Of a stretch of 64,000 nt of DNA, positions 1 through 8,413 are shown one piece after another. The translations under genes were made by a program, and so were the position numbers. The number at the start of each line of letters is the position of its first letter. The first letter of the stretch is position 1. The stretch is from Pelagimonas sp. (GTDB lineage: Bacteria; Pseudomonadota; Alphaproteobacteria; Rhodobacterales; Rhodobacteraceae), in the NCBI GenBank assembly GCA_025210455.1, contig JAOARQ010000044.1:82457-146456 (forward strand), given 5' to 3'. The notes below the pieces were generated by a model, which had not been told where the DNA came from, did no database searches, and was given only the letters and a program-made list of their open reading frames with translations.

Positions 1-58
1 TATCTGGTTCAGGTTCAAAGGGTACTTCTCAGCCATAGGGCGCCCCCGGTCCTTTTGG
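1..58 (-). promoter_or_regulatory. TPP riboswitch (THI element), partial at window edge
   Basis: Read on the minus strand, this segment carries the hallmark thiamine pyrophosphate aptamer words in order: a GGGGGCGCCC arm, CTGAGA (32 to 27), then TACCCTTTGAACCTGA (24 to 9) followed by the start of the next helix. The remainder of the aptamer and the regulated gene lie to the left, outside the window; by family knowledge that gene should be a thiamine synthesis or transport gene. Only about half of the aptamer is visible. Confidence 0.88.
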
Positions 59-199
59 GATAGGATCGAAGGCGAGGCAGGTCAATGGGGGAAATGACCC
101 CGCCACAAATTGGATACGGGGGGCAGATCACGCTTTGACGCCTGCGCAATTTGGGGGATACAGGGCAAAACCAGAGGGCAAAACCAACAGGAGACCCCC

Positions 200-547
200 A
201 TGACAATCACCCGCATCGAAACCGGCCAGCGCATGAGCAAAATCGTCAAGCACAATGGCGTGGCCTATCTGTGTGGCCAGACCTCAGATGCGCCCACTGT
301 TGCTGAACAGACCCGCGAATGCCTGGCCAAGGTGGAAGATCTGCTGGCCAAGGCAGGCAGCGATAAAACCCGCCTTCTGCAATGCACCATCTGGCTGGCG
401 GATATGGCGGATTTTGCCGAAATGAACGCGGTCTGGGATGCCTGGGTGCCCGAAGGCCACGCCCCGGCGCGTGCCTGCGGCGAAGCCAAACTGGCACGCG
501 ATGTGCTGAAAGTGGAACTGCTGGTCACCGCTGCCTGCGACGCCTGA
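200..547 (+). CDS. RidA/YjgF family enamine/imine deaminase
   Basis: A 115-residue protein of the RidA (YjgF/UK114) family, whose members hydrolyse reactive enamine/imine intermediates made by PLP enzymes or amine oxidases. The family pattern is visible: an N-terminal [11 protein letters not shown] strand, a [17 protein letters not shown] helix, then the strand with [24 protein letters not shown] and the closing [10 protein letters not shown] segment. That segment contains the Arg expected to bind the substrate carboxylate. Length is slightly short for the family (about 125). The ATG at 200 is chosen because an AACAGGAGA ribosome site lies just upstream; a longer in-frame start at 110 has no such site. 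It sits upstream of an amine-type ABC transporter, and a second RidA paralogue is encoded at 10.7 kb, which suggests that imine intermediates are common in this region's metabolism. Confidence 0.85.
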   Translation: MTITRIETGQRMSKIVKHNGVAYLCGQTSDAPTVAEQTRECLAKVEDLLAKAGSDKTRLLQCTIWLADMADFAEMNAVWDAWVPEGHAPARACGEAKLARDVLKVELLVTAACDA

Positions 548-686
548 AACGGGGCGCAATGGATCTAAAAACGCAATTGGCTGGCATGTTTTCCTAAAGG
601 CCAGCCATTTGCATCACCGTTTTCATTGCGCTGAAAATTCTGGCATTCCCTTTGTAAATTTATGAATTTGTTTGACTAATTAGGTG

Positions 687-701
687 TTAGGCTTTGCCTA
701 A
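687..701. promoter_or_regulatory. Candidate LysR-type operator (copy 1)
   Basis: Perfect palindrome TTAGGC-TTT-GCCTAA, which contains the LysR-type T-N11-A pattern. It lies about 85-100 bp upstream of the ABC-transporter start. A nearly identical site (one mismatch) lies at 12534-12548 upstream of the leftward amine-oxidation operon. The LysR regulator at 7457-8392 is the obvious candidate ligand, but this is inference. Confidence 0.6.
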
Positions 702-785
702 GGCTTGCTGAGGAAGTCAATTCTTAGGGCCATCGTTCAGACCGTATATACCTGTCAGGAATTCGCGGGACGGACGGAGGCGCAG

Positions 786-1877
786 GTGTCTGACAAGGAA
801 ACGATCGCGATTGACGTGCGGGATGCGGTCAAACGCTATGGCGATTTTACAGCGCTCAAGCAGATTTCGCTGTCGATCAGGGACAATGAATTTTTCACGC
901 TTCTGGGGCCATCTGGCTGCGGCAAGACAACGCTGCTGCGGATGATTGCCGGGTTTGAAACGGTCACGGAAGGGGCGATCTATCTCTTTGGGGATGAGAT
1001 CGAAAATCTACCACCCAACAAACGCCCGGTGAATACGGTTTTTCAGAACTATGCGCTGTTCCCGCATATGACCATTCTCGACAATGTGGCCTTTGGATTG
1101 GAAATGCGTGGCAGTTCGGAGTCCGAAGCGCGCCGCAAGGCCGGCGAGATGCTTGAGCTGGTGCAGCTGTCGCAGTTCGCTGCCCGCAAGCCCAGCCAAT
1201 TGTCTGGTGGACAGCAGCAGCGTGTGGCGCTGGCCCGCGCGCTGGCGCCGAAGCCCAAGGTGCTGCTGCTGGACGAACCGCTGTCGGCGCTGGATCTGAA
1301 GCTGCGCAAGGCGATGCAGCTAGAGCTGAAGCATCTGCAGCGTGATACCGGGATCACCTTTATCTTTGTCACCCATGATCAGGAAGAAGCCCTGACCATG
1401 TCGGACCGGATCGCCGTCATGTCAGCGGGCGAGATGCAGCAGCTGGGATCGCCCACCGATATCTATGAACGCCCGCACAACATGTTCGTTGCGGATTTCA
1501 TCGGCGAAACCAACCTGTTAGAGGTTTCCGTGGATGGGATCACGCAGGGGCGCGCCACCTGTCATCTGGGCGGCGGGCACGAACTGACCTGCAATGCGGT
1601 CGAGGGAATTGGCATCGGGTCAAAGGTGCATATGTCGATCCGACCCGAACGGCTTTACATGTCGGACAGCCCCGCAGAGGCCGAAAGCCTGAAAGGGCGG
1701 ATCAAGGAAAACATCTTTGTCGGGACCGATATCACCACCATTGTCGATCTGCATGATGGCCCGGATTTTGTGGTGCGGACTTCGAATTCTGATCGTGGCA
1801 ACAAGCGGATCTTTGAGCCAGGCACCGAAATGTTCGTCAATATGGAGCTGGGGGCGGCACGCCTCTTGGTGGACTGA
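786..1877 (+). CDS. potA: Polyamine-type ABC transporter ATP-binding protein
   Basis: ATPase subunit (363 residues) of a spermidine/putrescine-class importer. All nucleotide-binding motifs are present: Walker A GPSGCGKTT, Q-loop VFQNYALFPHMTI, signature LSGGQQQR, Walker B VLLLDEPLSALD and switch His in FVTHDQEEALTMSDRI. A C-terminal TOBE-type domain of about 120 residues follows. I chose the GTG at 786 because GGAGG lies five bases upstream; the frame is open further upstream to a TTG at 705, but that extension lacks a ribosome site. The stop overlaps the next start (TGATG). First gene of a four-gene operon in the order ATPase, permease, permease, binding protein. The substrate cannot be read from sequence; the neighbouring amine-catabolic genes favour a polyamine or related diamine. 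Confidence 0.9.
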   Translation: MSDKETIAIDVRDAVKRYGDFTALKQISLSIRDNEFFTLLGPSGCGKTTLLRMIAGFETVTEGAIYLFGDEIENLPPNKRPVNTVFQNYALFPHMTILDNVAFGLEMRGSSESEARRKAGEMLELVQLSQFAARKPSQLSGGQQQRVALARALAPKPKVLLLDEPLSALDLKLRKAMQLELKHLQRDTGITFIFVTHDQEEALTMSDRIAVMSAGEMQQLGSPTDIYERPHNMFVADFIGETNLLEVSVDGITQGRATCHLGGGHELTCNAVEGIGIGSKVHMSIRPERLYMSDSPAEAESLKGRIKENIFVGTDITTIVDLHDGPDFVVRTSNSDRGNKRIFEPGTEMFVNMELGAARLLVD

Positions 1878-2806
1878 TGGCATCGGGGGCAGCAAGCGGC
1901 GGCAGCGCCACCACCGATACCTACAAAGAGGCACGCACATGGTTGTTGCTGCCTGCCTGGCTGACGCTGGCCATTCTGGTGCTGGCGCCGGTGATCATGA
2001 TGCTGATCTACTCGTTTCTCACCAAAGAGTTCCGGGGCGGCGTCATCTGGGAGTTTTCTCTGGCGGCCTATGATCAGTTCTTTTTTGACCGCGGCCTGTT
2101 TGGGGATGAACCGCCCAAGATCGAATGGACCTATGTCACCATCTTCTGGCGCTCGATCTGGCAGGCGGGGGCGGCGACGCTGCTTAGCCTGGTGATCGGC
2201 TTTCCCACCGCCTATTTCATTGCCACACGTTCTGCAAACATGCGCCCGATCTGGGTGTTTCTGATCACCATTCCCTATTGGGTTAATCTGCTGATCCGCA
2301 CCGTGTCGATGAAGTTTCTGCTGCGCGATCAGGGCCCTTTGAATGACGCGCTGATAAAGATCGGCCTGATCGACAGCCCACTTCATATCGTCAACACCAA
2401 TTTCGCGGTGCAGCTGGGGCTGTTCTATTCCTACCTGCCGTTCATGGTGCTGCCCATCTATGCTGCTGTTGAACGCTACAACTTTGCCCTCTCCGAGGCT
2501 GCGGCGGATCTCTATGCCTCAAAGTGGACAACCCTGCGACGGGTGCTGTTGCCTGCGGTCAAACCCGGCGTGGTGGCGGGCTGTATTCTGGTTTTTGTCC
2601 CCTCAATGGGGTCGTTTCTGGCGCCTGATCTGCTGGGGGGCGCGCGCAACTTCATGATCGGTTCGCTGATCGAAGAGCAATTCAAAGGCAATGCGGGCAA
2701 CTGGCCCTTTGGGGCGGCCGCGTCGATGATCCTGCTGACCATGGTTCTGGTCATCCTGATGATTTCGGCCAGACAACAGGCCAAAGCTGACAGGGCGGGG
2801 GGCTGA
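1877..2806 (+). CDS. potB: Polyamine-type ABC transporter permease, PotB-like
   Basis: Inner-membrane permease of 309 residues with about six hydrophobic helices and a large periplasmic loop after helix one. The EAA-type coupling loop is visible near residues 210-230 (ERYNFALSEAAADLYASKW), the segment that docks on the ATPase. Its start codon overlaps the stop of the ATPase gene by one base, so translation is probably coupled. Homologues form a heterodimer with the downstream PotC-type permease. The N-terminal 20 residues (GASGGSATTD...) are low-complexity and cytoplasmic. Confidence 0.9.
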   Translation: MASGAASGGSATTDTYKEARTWLLLPAWLTLAILVLAPVIMMLIYSFLTKEFRGGVIWEFSLAAYDQFFFDRGLFGDEPPKIEWTYVTIFWRSIWQAGAATLLSLVIGFPTAYFIATRSANMRPIWVFLITIPYWVNLLIRTVSMKFLLRDQGPLNDALIKIGLIDSPLHIVNTNFAVQLGLFYSYLPFMVLPIYAAVERYNFALSEAAADLYASKWTTLRRVLLPAVKPGVVAGCILVFVPSMGSFLAPDLLGGARNFMIGSLIEEQFKGNAGNWPFGAAASMILLTMVLVILMISARQQAKADRAGG

Positions 2807-2809
2807 TCC

Positions 2810-3619
2810 ATGGCAAGCAAGCAGTTCGACATTAAATCTTACAGGGGCTTCAAAGGGATAACCCTACTCTGTCTGATCATCCTTTACGCGCCGCTGGTGG
2901 TGGTCACGATCTACAGCTTCAACGAGTCGCAATCGCTGACCAACTGGGAAGGGCTGTCGCTGCGCTGGTATGCGGATGTCTTCACCGGGCCGGAAAGTGG
3001 CAAGTTCAAAGCGGCGGCCTGGAACAGTTTTACCATCGCGATTGTTGCCGCCACTACGGCGACCGCCATCGCCACACTGGCGGCCACGGGCATGGTGCGC
3101 GGGGGGCGGTTTCGCTTTCGCAGCCTGTCTTTTGGCCTGATCAGCCTGCCGCTGATGGTGCCAGAAATCGTGCTGGCTGTGGCGACGCTGATCTTTTTCA
3201 ATGCAATCGGCTTTCAGCGCGGCTTTCTGACCATCCTGATGGCGCATATCGCCTTTTGCATTCCTTTCGCCTATCTGCCCATTTCCGCCCGGATGCAGGG
3301 TATCGATGACAGCTATGAACAGGCGGCGCTGGATCTGTATGCCAGCCGGAGACAGGCCTTTACCAAGATCCTGCTGCCCCTGATGATGCCCGGCATCATT
3401 TCGGGGTTTCTTCTGGCGTTTATTGTCAGCCTTGATGATTTCATCATCACAAACTTTGTCAAAGGGGCAGGTGTCGAAACCCTGCCAACGGCGATCTTTG
3501 GGTCGGTCAAACAGGGGATCAAACCAAACATCATGGCGATTTCGACCATGTTGCTGGGTGTTTCCATCGTGATGGTCACCATCAGCTATCTGGTCAGCAA
3601 AAACGACAACACAAAATAA
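2810..3619 (+). CDS. potC: Polyamine-type ABC transporter permease, PotC-like
   Basis: Second permease subunit, 269 residues, with about six membrane helices. The coupling loop reads [19 protein letters not shown], typical of PotC/PotI proteins. The [14 protein letters not shown] segment after the fifth helix is also characteristic of this family. It begins three bases after the stop of the upstream permease, consistent with a single polycistronic message. It should pair with the PotB-like protein to form the translocation pore. Confidence 0.9.
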   Translation: MASKQFDIKSYRGFKGITLLCLIILYAPLVVVTIYSFNESQSLTNWEGLSLRWYADVFTGPESGKFKAAAWNSFTIAIVAATTATAIATLAATGMVRGGRFRFRSLSFGLISLPLMVPEIVLAVATLIFFNAIGFQRGFLTILMAHIAFCIPFAYLPISARMQGIDDSYEQAALDLYASRRQAFTKILLPLMMPGIISGFLLAFIVSLDDFIITNFVKGAGVETLPTAIFGSVKQGIKPNIMAISTMLLGVSIVMVTISYLVSKNDNTK

Positions 3620-3638
3620 CCAACAGACGGAGAGACAC

Positions 3639-4676
3639 ATGAAACATCTGATGAAAAGCGGCGTGGCGGCCCTGGCTCTGACCATTGGTGCCAGCGCGGC
3701 GAGTGCCGAGGGCGAGCTGGTTGTCTACCACTGGTTCGAATATATGCCGCAGGAGCTGCTGACCAAGTTTACCGAAGAAACCGGCATTTCGGTCACCATG
3801 GACACCTATGATTCAAACGAAGCGATGCTGGCCTCTCTGAAGGCGGGAGGGCTGGGCACCTATGATGTGTCTGTGCCGGGCGACTATATGGTTGCGATCA
3901 TGGCGGGCGAAGGCATGCTGGGCACCATCGCCGATGGCGAGCTGAAAAACAAAGCCAATATCGCGCCGGAATGGGCGGACCCCAGCTTTGACCCCGGACG
4001 CCAGTCGTCGATCCCGTATCAGTGGGGCTCAACCAGTTTTGCGGTCAACCGCGATGCCTATCAGGGCGATATCCAGACAACTGATATTCTGTTCAACCCA
4101 CCCGCCGAGCTGCAGGGCCGGATCAACATGCTGGACAGTCAGGGCGAAGTCATGGCCGCCGCTGCGATCCATATGGGTATTCCGCAATGCTCTACCGACC
4201 GCGAGCAGCTGAAGGCGCTGAATGCCATGCTTCAGGGGGCGAAACAGCATTGGGCATCGTTCAACTCCGACACCGCAAAAGAGGTGCTGGTGTCAGGGGA
4301 TGCGGCTGTGGGCCAAATCTATGATGGCTTTGCCGCCAAGGCACGCGCCGAAGGGGCAAATGTGGAATATGCCTACCCAACGCAGGGCTATATCGCCTGG
4401 ATGGACAATGTTGTTCTGCTAAAAGATGCGCCCAACCGCGACAATGCACTGAAGTTCATGGATTTCCTGCTTGAGCCGGAAAACGTGGCCATGCTGACCA
4501 ACTGGACGCAATATAATGCGGGCGTCTCTGGTGTTACGGATCTGCTGACCCCGGAACTGGCCTCTCAGCCTGAAAAGAACCCCCATGCCAATGCTGGCCC
4601 CGGTGTGTTCATTCAGGTCTGTGATCAGCAAACACAGGCGGTCTATGATCAGATCTGGACCAACCTGAAGAAATAA
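3639..4676 (+). CDS. potD: Periplasmic polyamine-type substrate-binding protein, PotD/PotF-like
   Basis: Solute receptor of the importer, 345 residues. A classical signal peptide is present (MKHLMKSG then a hydrophobic core ending ASAASA) with probable cleavage before EGELVVY. The mature N-terminus reads ELVVYHWFEYMPQELLTKF, the usual opening of the PotD/PotF family, followed by DVSVPGDYMVAIM and a mid-protein PYQWGSTSFAVN. The usual family tryptophans and acidic residues that clamp the amino groups are plausible here (W in YHWFEY, D in PGDY), but specificity cannot be assigned from sequence. A GGAGAG ribosome site precedes the ATG. A strong terminator follows, closing the operon. Confidence 0.9.
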   Translation: MKHLMKSGVAALALTIGASAASAEGELVVYHWFEYMPQELLTKFTEETGISVTMDTYDSNEAMLASLKAGGLGTYDVSVPGDYMVAIMAGEGMLGTIADGELKNKANIAPEWADPSFDPGRQSSIPYQWGSTSFAVNRDAYQGDIQTTDILFNPPAELQGRINMLDSQGEVMAAAAIHMGIPQCSTDREQLKALNAMLQGAKQHWASFNSDTAKEVLVSGDAAVGQIYDGFAAKARAEGANVEYAYPTQGYIAWMDNVVLLKDAPNRDNALKFMDFLLEPENVAMLTNWTQYNAGVSGVTDLLTPELASQPEKNPHANAGPGVFIQVCDQQTQAVYDQIWTNLKK

Positions 4677-4693
4677 GCCGGTTAGAACAGACG

Positions 4694-4720
4694 AAAGCCC
4701 CCGCTGTACCGGGGGCTTTT
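4694..4720. terminator. Bidirectional Rho-independent terminator
   Basis: AAAGCCCCCG, a 6-base loop, CGGGGGCTTTT: a perfect GC stem flanked by A and T runs on both sides. It sits between the convergent transporter operon and argE-like gene and can serve both. Confidence 0.9.
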
Positions 4721-4744
4721 GCATTTTGTCTTTTCTGATCGGGG

Positions 4745-5893
4745 TTATCTGCTGATATCTTCCAGAAGACGATCCATCATCGCATCACAGGCTTTAAGCT
4801 GGCTGAGTTCAAGATATTCATCTGGCTTGTGGCCCTGACTCTCCATTGAGCCGGGGCCGCAGACCACGGTCGGGATGCCCAATTCGCTGAAGAACCCCGC
4901 CTCGGTGCCAAAGGCCACCTTTGTGGTGCTGTTGCTGCGCGCCAGTTTCTGCGCATATGAGACCACCGCATGGCTTTGCGCCACATCGAGACCCGGATAG
5001 GCGTTGTATTGTTCAACCTCCACACGCGCCTCTGGGCATTGGCTCTGATAGCTAGCCCCCACACGGGCAGCGGCGCTTTGGATTTGTGACAGAATCTCTT
5101 TGCCCTGATCCGCGGCGAGGTGGCGGTATTCAAAGGTCAGTTCAGCCCGGTCGGGCACGATGTTCAGCGCGGTGCCCCCTGACATCTTGCCCACGTGAAA
5201 ACTGGTGTAGGGCACGCTATAGGCCGTGTCCTGCGCGCCCTCACGGGCATAAAGCGCCTGCAACCGGCGCAGTTCGGTGATGAAATCCGTTGCCAGATGC
5301 AGCGCATTGGTAAACCTGGGGGCGAGGGCGGAATGCCCGCTGGACCCATGGCAGACCGCCCGCAGCGCGGCCTTGCCCTTATGCCCGATGGCCACCTGCA
5401 TTTCAGTGGGTTCACCGACAAAACAGGCGCGCGGCTGACCCAGCATCGGGGCCAGTCGATCCAACATCTGTTGCAGACCGACACAGCCCACCTCTTCGTC
5501 ATAAGACAGGGCGATCTTTAGCGGTTCGCGCAGATCTGCCGCGCTGGCGCGATCCGCCAACGCCATGAGTGAAGCCACAAAGCCTTTCATATCGGTTGTC
5601 CCGCGACCATACAGGCGGTCGCCGTCTCGGGTCAGATGAAAGGGATCTTTTGTCCAGCTTTGCCCCGCGACCGGAACAACATCCGTATGGGCCGACAGCA
5701 AAACCCCATCCCCCGCCGGGCCCTTTTCGGCATAAAGCCCGGTTTTCTCTCCGCCGGGGTCGGTTATGCGATGCACCGTAAAACCGCGCGCCTCCAGAAA
5801 GCCTTCAACATAGCTGGCCAGCGCAAGATTTGAGTTGCTGCTGACCGTATCAAAGCGGATCAGCTTATCGAGAATATCCAGTGTTGTGGTCAT
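4745..5893 (-). CDS. argE: M20-family deacylase, acetylornithine deacetylase (ArgE) type
   Basis: Cytoplasmic dinuclear-zinc amidohydrolase of 382 residues. The metal motifs are visible: SAHTDVVPVAG (His-x-Asp), GRGTTDMKGF (bridging Asp), DEEVGCVGL (catalytic Glu and metal Glu), GEPTEMQVAIGHKG, and a C-terminal CGPGSMESQGHKPDEY metal His. This layout matches ArgE, which removes the acetyl group from N-acetylornithine. Because the neighbours are amine-uptake and oxidation genes, the true substrate may be another acylated diamine. I start it at 5893 (MTTTLDILDKL); the frame remains open upstream for 43 residues into the MITE but that extension does not look like protein. It converges on the transporter operon. 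Confidence 0.88.
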   Translation of the reverse strand: MTTTLDILDKLIRFDTVSSNSNLALASYVEGFLEARGFTVHRITDPGGEKTGLYAEKGPAGDGVLLSAHTDVVPVAGQSWTKDPFHLTRDGDRLYGRGTTDMKGFVASLMALADRASAADLREPLKIALSYDEEVGCVGLQQMLDRLAPMLGQPRACFVGEPTEMQVAIGHKGKAALRAVCHGSSGHSALAPRFTNALHLATDFITELRRLQALYAREGAQDTAYSVPYTSFHVGKMSGGTALNIVPDRAELTFEYRHLAADQGKEILSQIQSAAARVGASYQSQCPEARVEVEQYNAYPGLDVAQSHAVVSYAQKLARSNSTTKVAFGTEAGFFSELGIPTVVCGPGSMESQGHKPDEYLELSQLKACDAMMDRLLEDISR

Positions 5894-5986
5894 GCAATAC
5901 GCCTGTGTCTGGGGCCCGTTCCCAATCCTATAGCAGTGGCCCATGGGGTAAACTTTGGAAAAGCGAAGCTGTGCTTCGGTTTTGCC

Positions 5987-6254
5987 TAGGGTCAGGACCC
6001 AGTAATTTGCAACGCTCAGCATGGAAAAATGCGTGCAATCAGCGGCTTGAGTTTCGCCGACAAGGCTGGTTGCCTTAGCAAGAAAGTCATGCCTCTGAGG
6101 GCGTGCATTTCTCCATGCCCTTCGGGTTCGTCGGATTTCGCCCCAACCTGCGCTATATGCCCTTGAAATAGAACCACTATTTTGGTGGACATATGCCTTG
6201 TTTGGAACGAAATCTGGCGAACTGAGCGTTGCAAGTTACTGGGTCCTGACCCTA
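5987..6254. mobile_element. 268-bp MITE-like element with 33-bp terminal inverted repeats
   Basis: The ends (5987-6019 and 6222-6254) are inverted copies of a 33-bp repeat with one mismatch, beginning TAGGGTCAGGACCC. The element is flanked by TGCC on both sides (5983-5986 and 6255-6258), a plausible 4-bp target duplication; a 2-bp TA duplication nested in the ends is an alternative reading. The interior has no transposase. The terminal sequence closely resembles the ends of the IS5-family element at 32723-33593 (TAGGCTCAGGACCCATTG), so that transposase family may move it in trans. Confidence 0.82.
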
Positions 6255-6407
6255 TGCCTAGGGCTTGCGAAGCGGGGTGCAGCAGATTACCACTTTCCCC
6301 ATGAGCCCATTTCTTCATCTTGTCGTGCTGGAACGACACAGCGCCCACCGCAGAAAGCGTTTCGCTGGATAGCCCGTCTCCTGTTTGCGTAATTCACTGC
6401 AAACTTT

Positions 6408-6433
6408 GGGTCAGGATCAAAGCATCCTGCCCC
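6408..6433. repeat. Short palindromic hairpin related to the MITE ends
   Basis: GGGTCAGGAT, a 6-base loop, ATCCTGCCCC: an imperfect hairpin 17 bp upstream of the oxygenase start. It has the same architecture (GGG-n-CAGGA / TCCTG-n-CCC) as a hairpin at 18436-18467 and as the outer ends of the MITE. Confidence 0.6.
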
Positions 6434-6449
6434 TTACAGGAGACAAGAG

Positions 6450-7400
6450 ATGACTGAATTTACTGACATTCCGGTGCTGGATCTGGCACCGCTGACTGCG
6501 GGCGGGGATACCACTGCGCTGGCATCCGCTTTTGCCCGGGCCTATGGCGAAACCGGCTTTGGCTATATCATCAACCACGGCATTGATCCAAAGCTGCGCG
6601 CCGCTGTGTTTGAGGCGTCAAAGCAGTTCCACGCCCTGCCACTTGCGGCGAAAACGGCGATTTCGCTGAACAAAACTCATCGCGGTTACATTGCGATCAA
6701 CACCTCAACCGATGTGAATTCGGATCTGGCCGAGGTGACCAAGCCCAACCAATCCGCGTCTTTCATGATGATGCGCGAAGATGAGGTTGCGGATCCAGAT
6801 GTCTATCTGTCTGGCCCAAATCAATGGCCGGATCTGGCTGGTTTTCGCGCGGCCTGCGAAGCTTATGCACAGGCGATGACAGGGCTTGGGCAAAATCTGA
6901 TGGGGCTGGCACTGGACGCTATCGGTGTCACGGATCGCAGCATTCTTGCAGCCTTTGAGACCCCCACGCTATGGCTGCGCCTGCTGCACTATCCGTCGCA
7001 ATCGCCGCAAAGCCCGGCTGATCTTTATGGCTCGGCGCCGCATAAGGATTTCGGTTGTCTGACACTTCTGGCGCAGGATGATGTGGGAGGGCTGCAGGTG
7101 CAGACTCCGGCAGGTAACTGGGTGGATGCGCCGCCGGTCGAAGACGCCTTTATCGTCAATGTGGGCGATATGCTGCATATTCTGTCAAACGGGCGGCTGC
7201 TGTCGACGCCGCACCGGGTGATCAACACCAGCGGGCGCGAAAGGTTTTCAGTGCCGTTCTTTTTTGACCCGCATGTCTCAACCCGGATCGCGCCCCTTCC
7301 GGGAACAGGAGAGTCCAGGTTTGACAGTCTGAACTTTGGCGATTTCCTGAGGGGCGAACTGGAAGCCGGGTATGAGGCGCATCAGGACGACGCATCATAG
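6450..7400 (+). CDS. 2-oxoglutarate/Fe(II)-dependent oxygenase, isopenicillin-N-synthase family
   Basis: A 316-residue non-haem iron oxygenase. An N-terminal DIOX_N-type region (IPVLDLAPLTAG, GFGYIINHGID) is followed by the jelly-roll core with the iron ligands: His and Asp in PHKDFGCLTLLAQD and the distal His in STPHRVINTSG. The RFSVPFFF segment supplies the Arg-x-Ser that binds the 2-oxoglutarate carboxylate. The RLLHYP and GGLQV segments are standard for the family. Members hydroxylate, desaturate or cyclise small molecules, so the substrate is unknown; location suggests an amine-derived metabolite. AGGAGA precedes the ATG. It is monocistronic, converging on the LysR gene. Confidence 0.85.
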   Translation: MTEFTDIPVLDLAPLTAGGDTTALASAFARAYGETGFGYIINHGIDPKLRAAVFEASKQFHALPLAAKTAISLNKTHRGYIAINTSTDVNSDLAEVTKPNQSASFMMMREDEVADPDVYLSGPNQWPDLAGFRAACEAYAQAMTGLGQNLMGLALDAIGVTDRSILAAFETPTLWLRLLHYPSQSPQSPADLYGSAPHKDFGCLTLLAQDDVGGLQVQTPAGNWVDAPPVEDAFIVNVGDMLHILSNGRLLSTPHRVINTSGRERFSVPFFFDPHVSTRIAPLPGTGESRFDSLNFGDFLRGELEAGYEAHQDDAS

Positions 7401-7456
7401 CCGTGACGTGACTGTCAGGGGCGGCGGGTGTCGTGTTCGCTGATGCCCGCCTGACC

Positions 7457-8392
7457 CTAGCCCTGCGCTGTAAACAAACCCGGCAGGGTGCCGGATTTCA
7501 TCACCTGTACAGAATGCAGGATAAAGGCCTTTAAGGTGTTGGTTTCATTGTCAGCCCGACTGCGCAGCAGGCCCAGCCGCATTGGGCGCAGCTTACCTGC
7601 CAGCGGGATGAAGATCAGTTTCTTGCCATCTGGTGACAGGGTGTTCAGCGGCCGGATATTGGCAATGGAAAACCCAAAGCCATTGGCCACCAGCGACCGC
7701 ATCACCGACATATCCGAGGTGCGTTCAGCGATTGTGGGTTTGATCTGTGCTTCGCTGAAGAAAGACAGGAAATATTCGCTGCTAAAGGGTAGATCCAGCA
7801 GCACCATGGGGCTGTCTTGCAATTGGGGAATGGTCAGCTTGGTCTGGTCTGCAAAGGGGTGATCTTCGCCCACAACCACATAGGGCGGCAACTCATGCAG
7901 GGGTTGAAATTCGAGATCCGCCGGGATGTCCAGATCATATGTCAGAGCGATGTCCAGTTCGGCCCGGCGCAACTGGCTAAAGATTTCGGCCTGATTCAAT
8001 TCCCGCTGATCAATGCGCACATCGGGATGGGCCTGTTCAAAATCCCGCCGTAGACCGGGCAGGACAAACTGCGCAAATGTCACCAGACATCCGACTGACA
8101 GAATGCCCTGCACCTTGCCCGTGATTTCCCCCGCCAGCGTTGACAGAAGCTCGGCTTCGCGCAGGACAAATTCGGTGCGCTCCATGAATTTATGGCCCGC
8201 TTTGGTCAGCGACAGGCCCCGCGCATGTTCGCGCACGAACAGGGTGATGCCAAACTCTACCTCTAACTGGGTGATGGCCGCCGAGATGGAAGGAGAGGAT
8301 ACATTCAGCTTGTCGCTGGCTGCGGCAATGCTGCCTGCCTTTCCGACCGCCACAAAGTATTCAAGCTGTCGCAGCGTATATCTGAAAGGCAT
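7457..8392 (-). CDS. LysR-family transcriptional regulator
   Basis: A 311-residue LTTR. The N-terminal winged helix-turn-helix is clear (LRQLEYFVAVGKAGSIAAAS then SSPSISAAITQLE), followed by a linker helix and a two-lobed effector-binding domain. The gene lies downstream of, and on the same strand as, the aldehyde dehydrogenase operon, with only 21 bp between them, so it may be cotranscribed. A T-N11-A palindrome occurs upstream of both that operon (12534-12548) and the ABC-transporter operon (687-701); this protein is the best local candidate to bind it. The inducer is unknown. Confidence 0.88.
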   Translation of the reverse strand: MPFRYTLRQLEYFVAVGKAGSIAAASDKLNVSSPSISAAITQLEVEFGITLFVREHARGLSLTKAGHKFMERTEFVLREAELLSTLAGEITGKVQGILSVGCLVTFAQFVLPGLRRDFEQAHPDVRIDQRELNQAEIFSQLRRAELDIALTYDLDIPADLEFQPLHELPPYVVVGEDHPFADQTKLTIPQLQDSPMVLLDLPFSSEYFLSFFSEAQIKPTIAERTSDMSVMRSLVANGFGFSIANIRPLNTLSPDGKKLIFIPLAGKLRPMRLGLLRSRADNETNTLKAFILHSVQVMKSGTLPGLFTAQG

Positions 8393-8413
8393 AGGCGCAT
8401 CCCTCTGATAGGA

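Noticed and set aside
589..600. TTTTCCTAAAGG as a third copy of the glycine/serine operator
   Set aside because: Only the left half and spacer match; the right half-site (GGAAA) is missing and the location downstream of ridA gives no support.
672..700. Sigma-70 promoter TTGACT ... TGCCTA before the transporter operon
   Set aside because: The -35 is acceptable but the -10 is poor and overlaps the palindrome; not strong enough to list.
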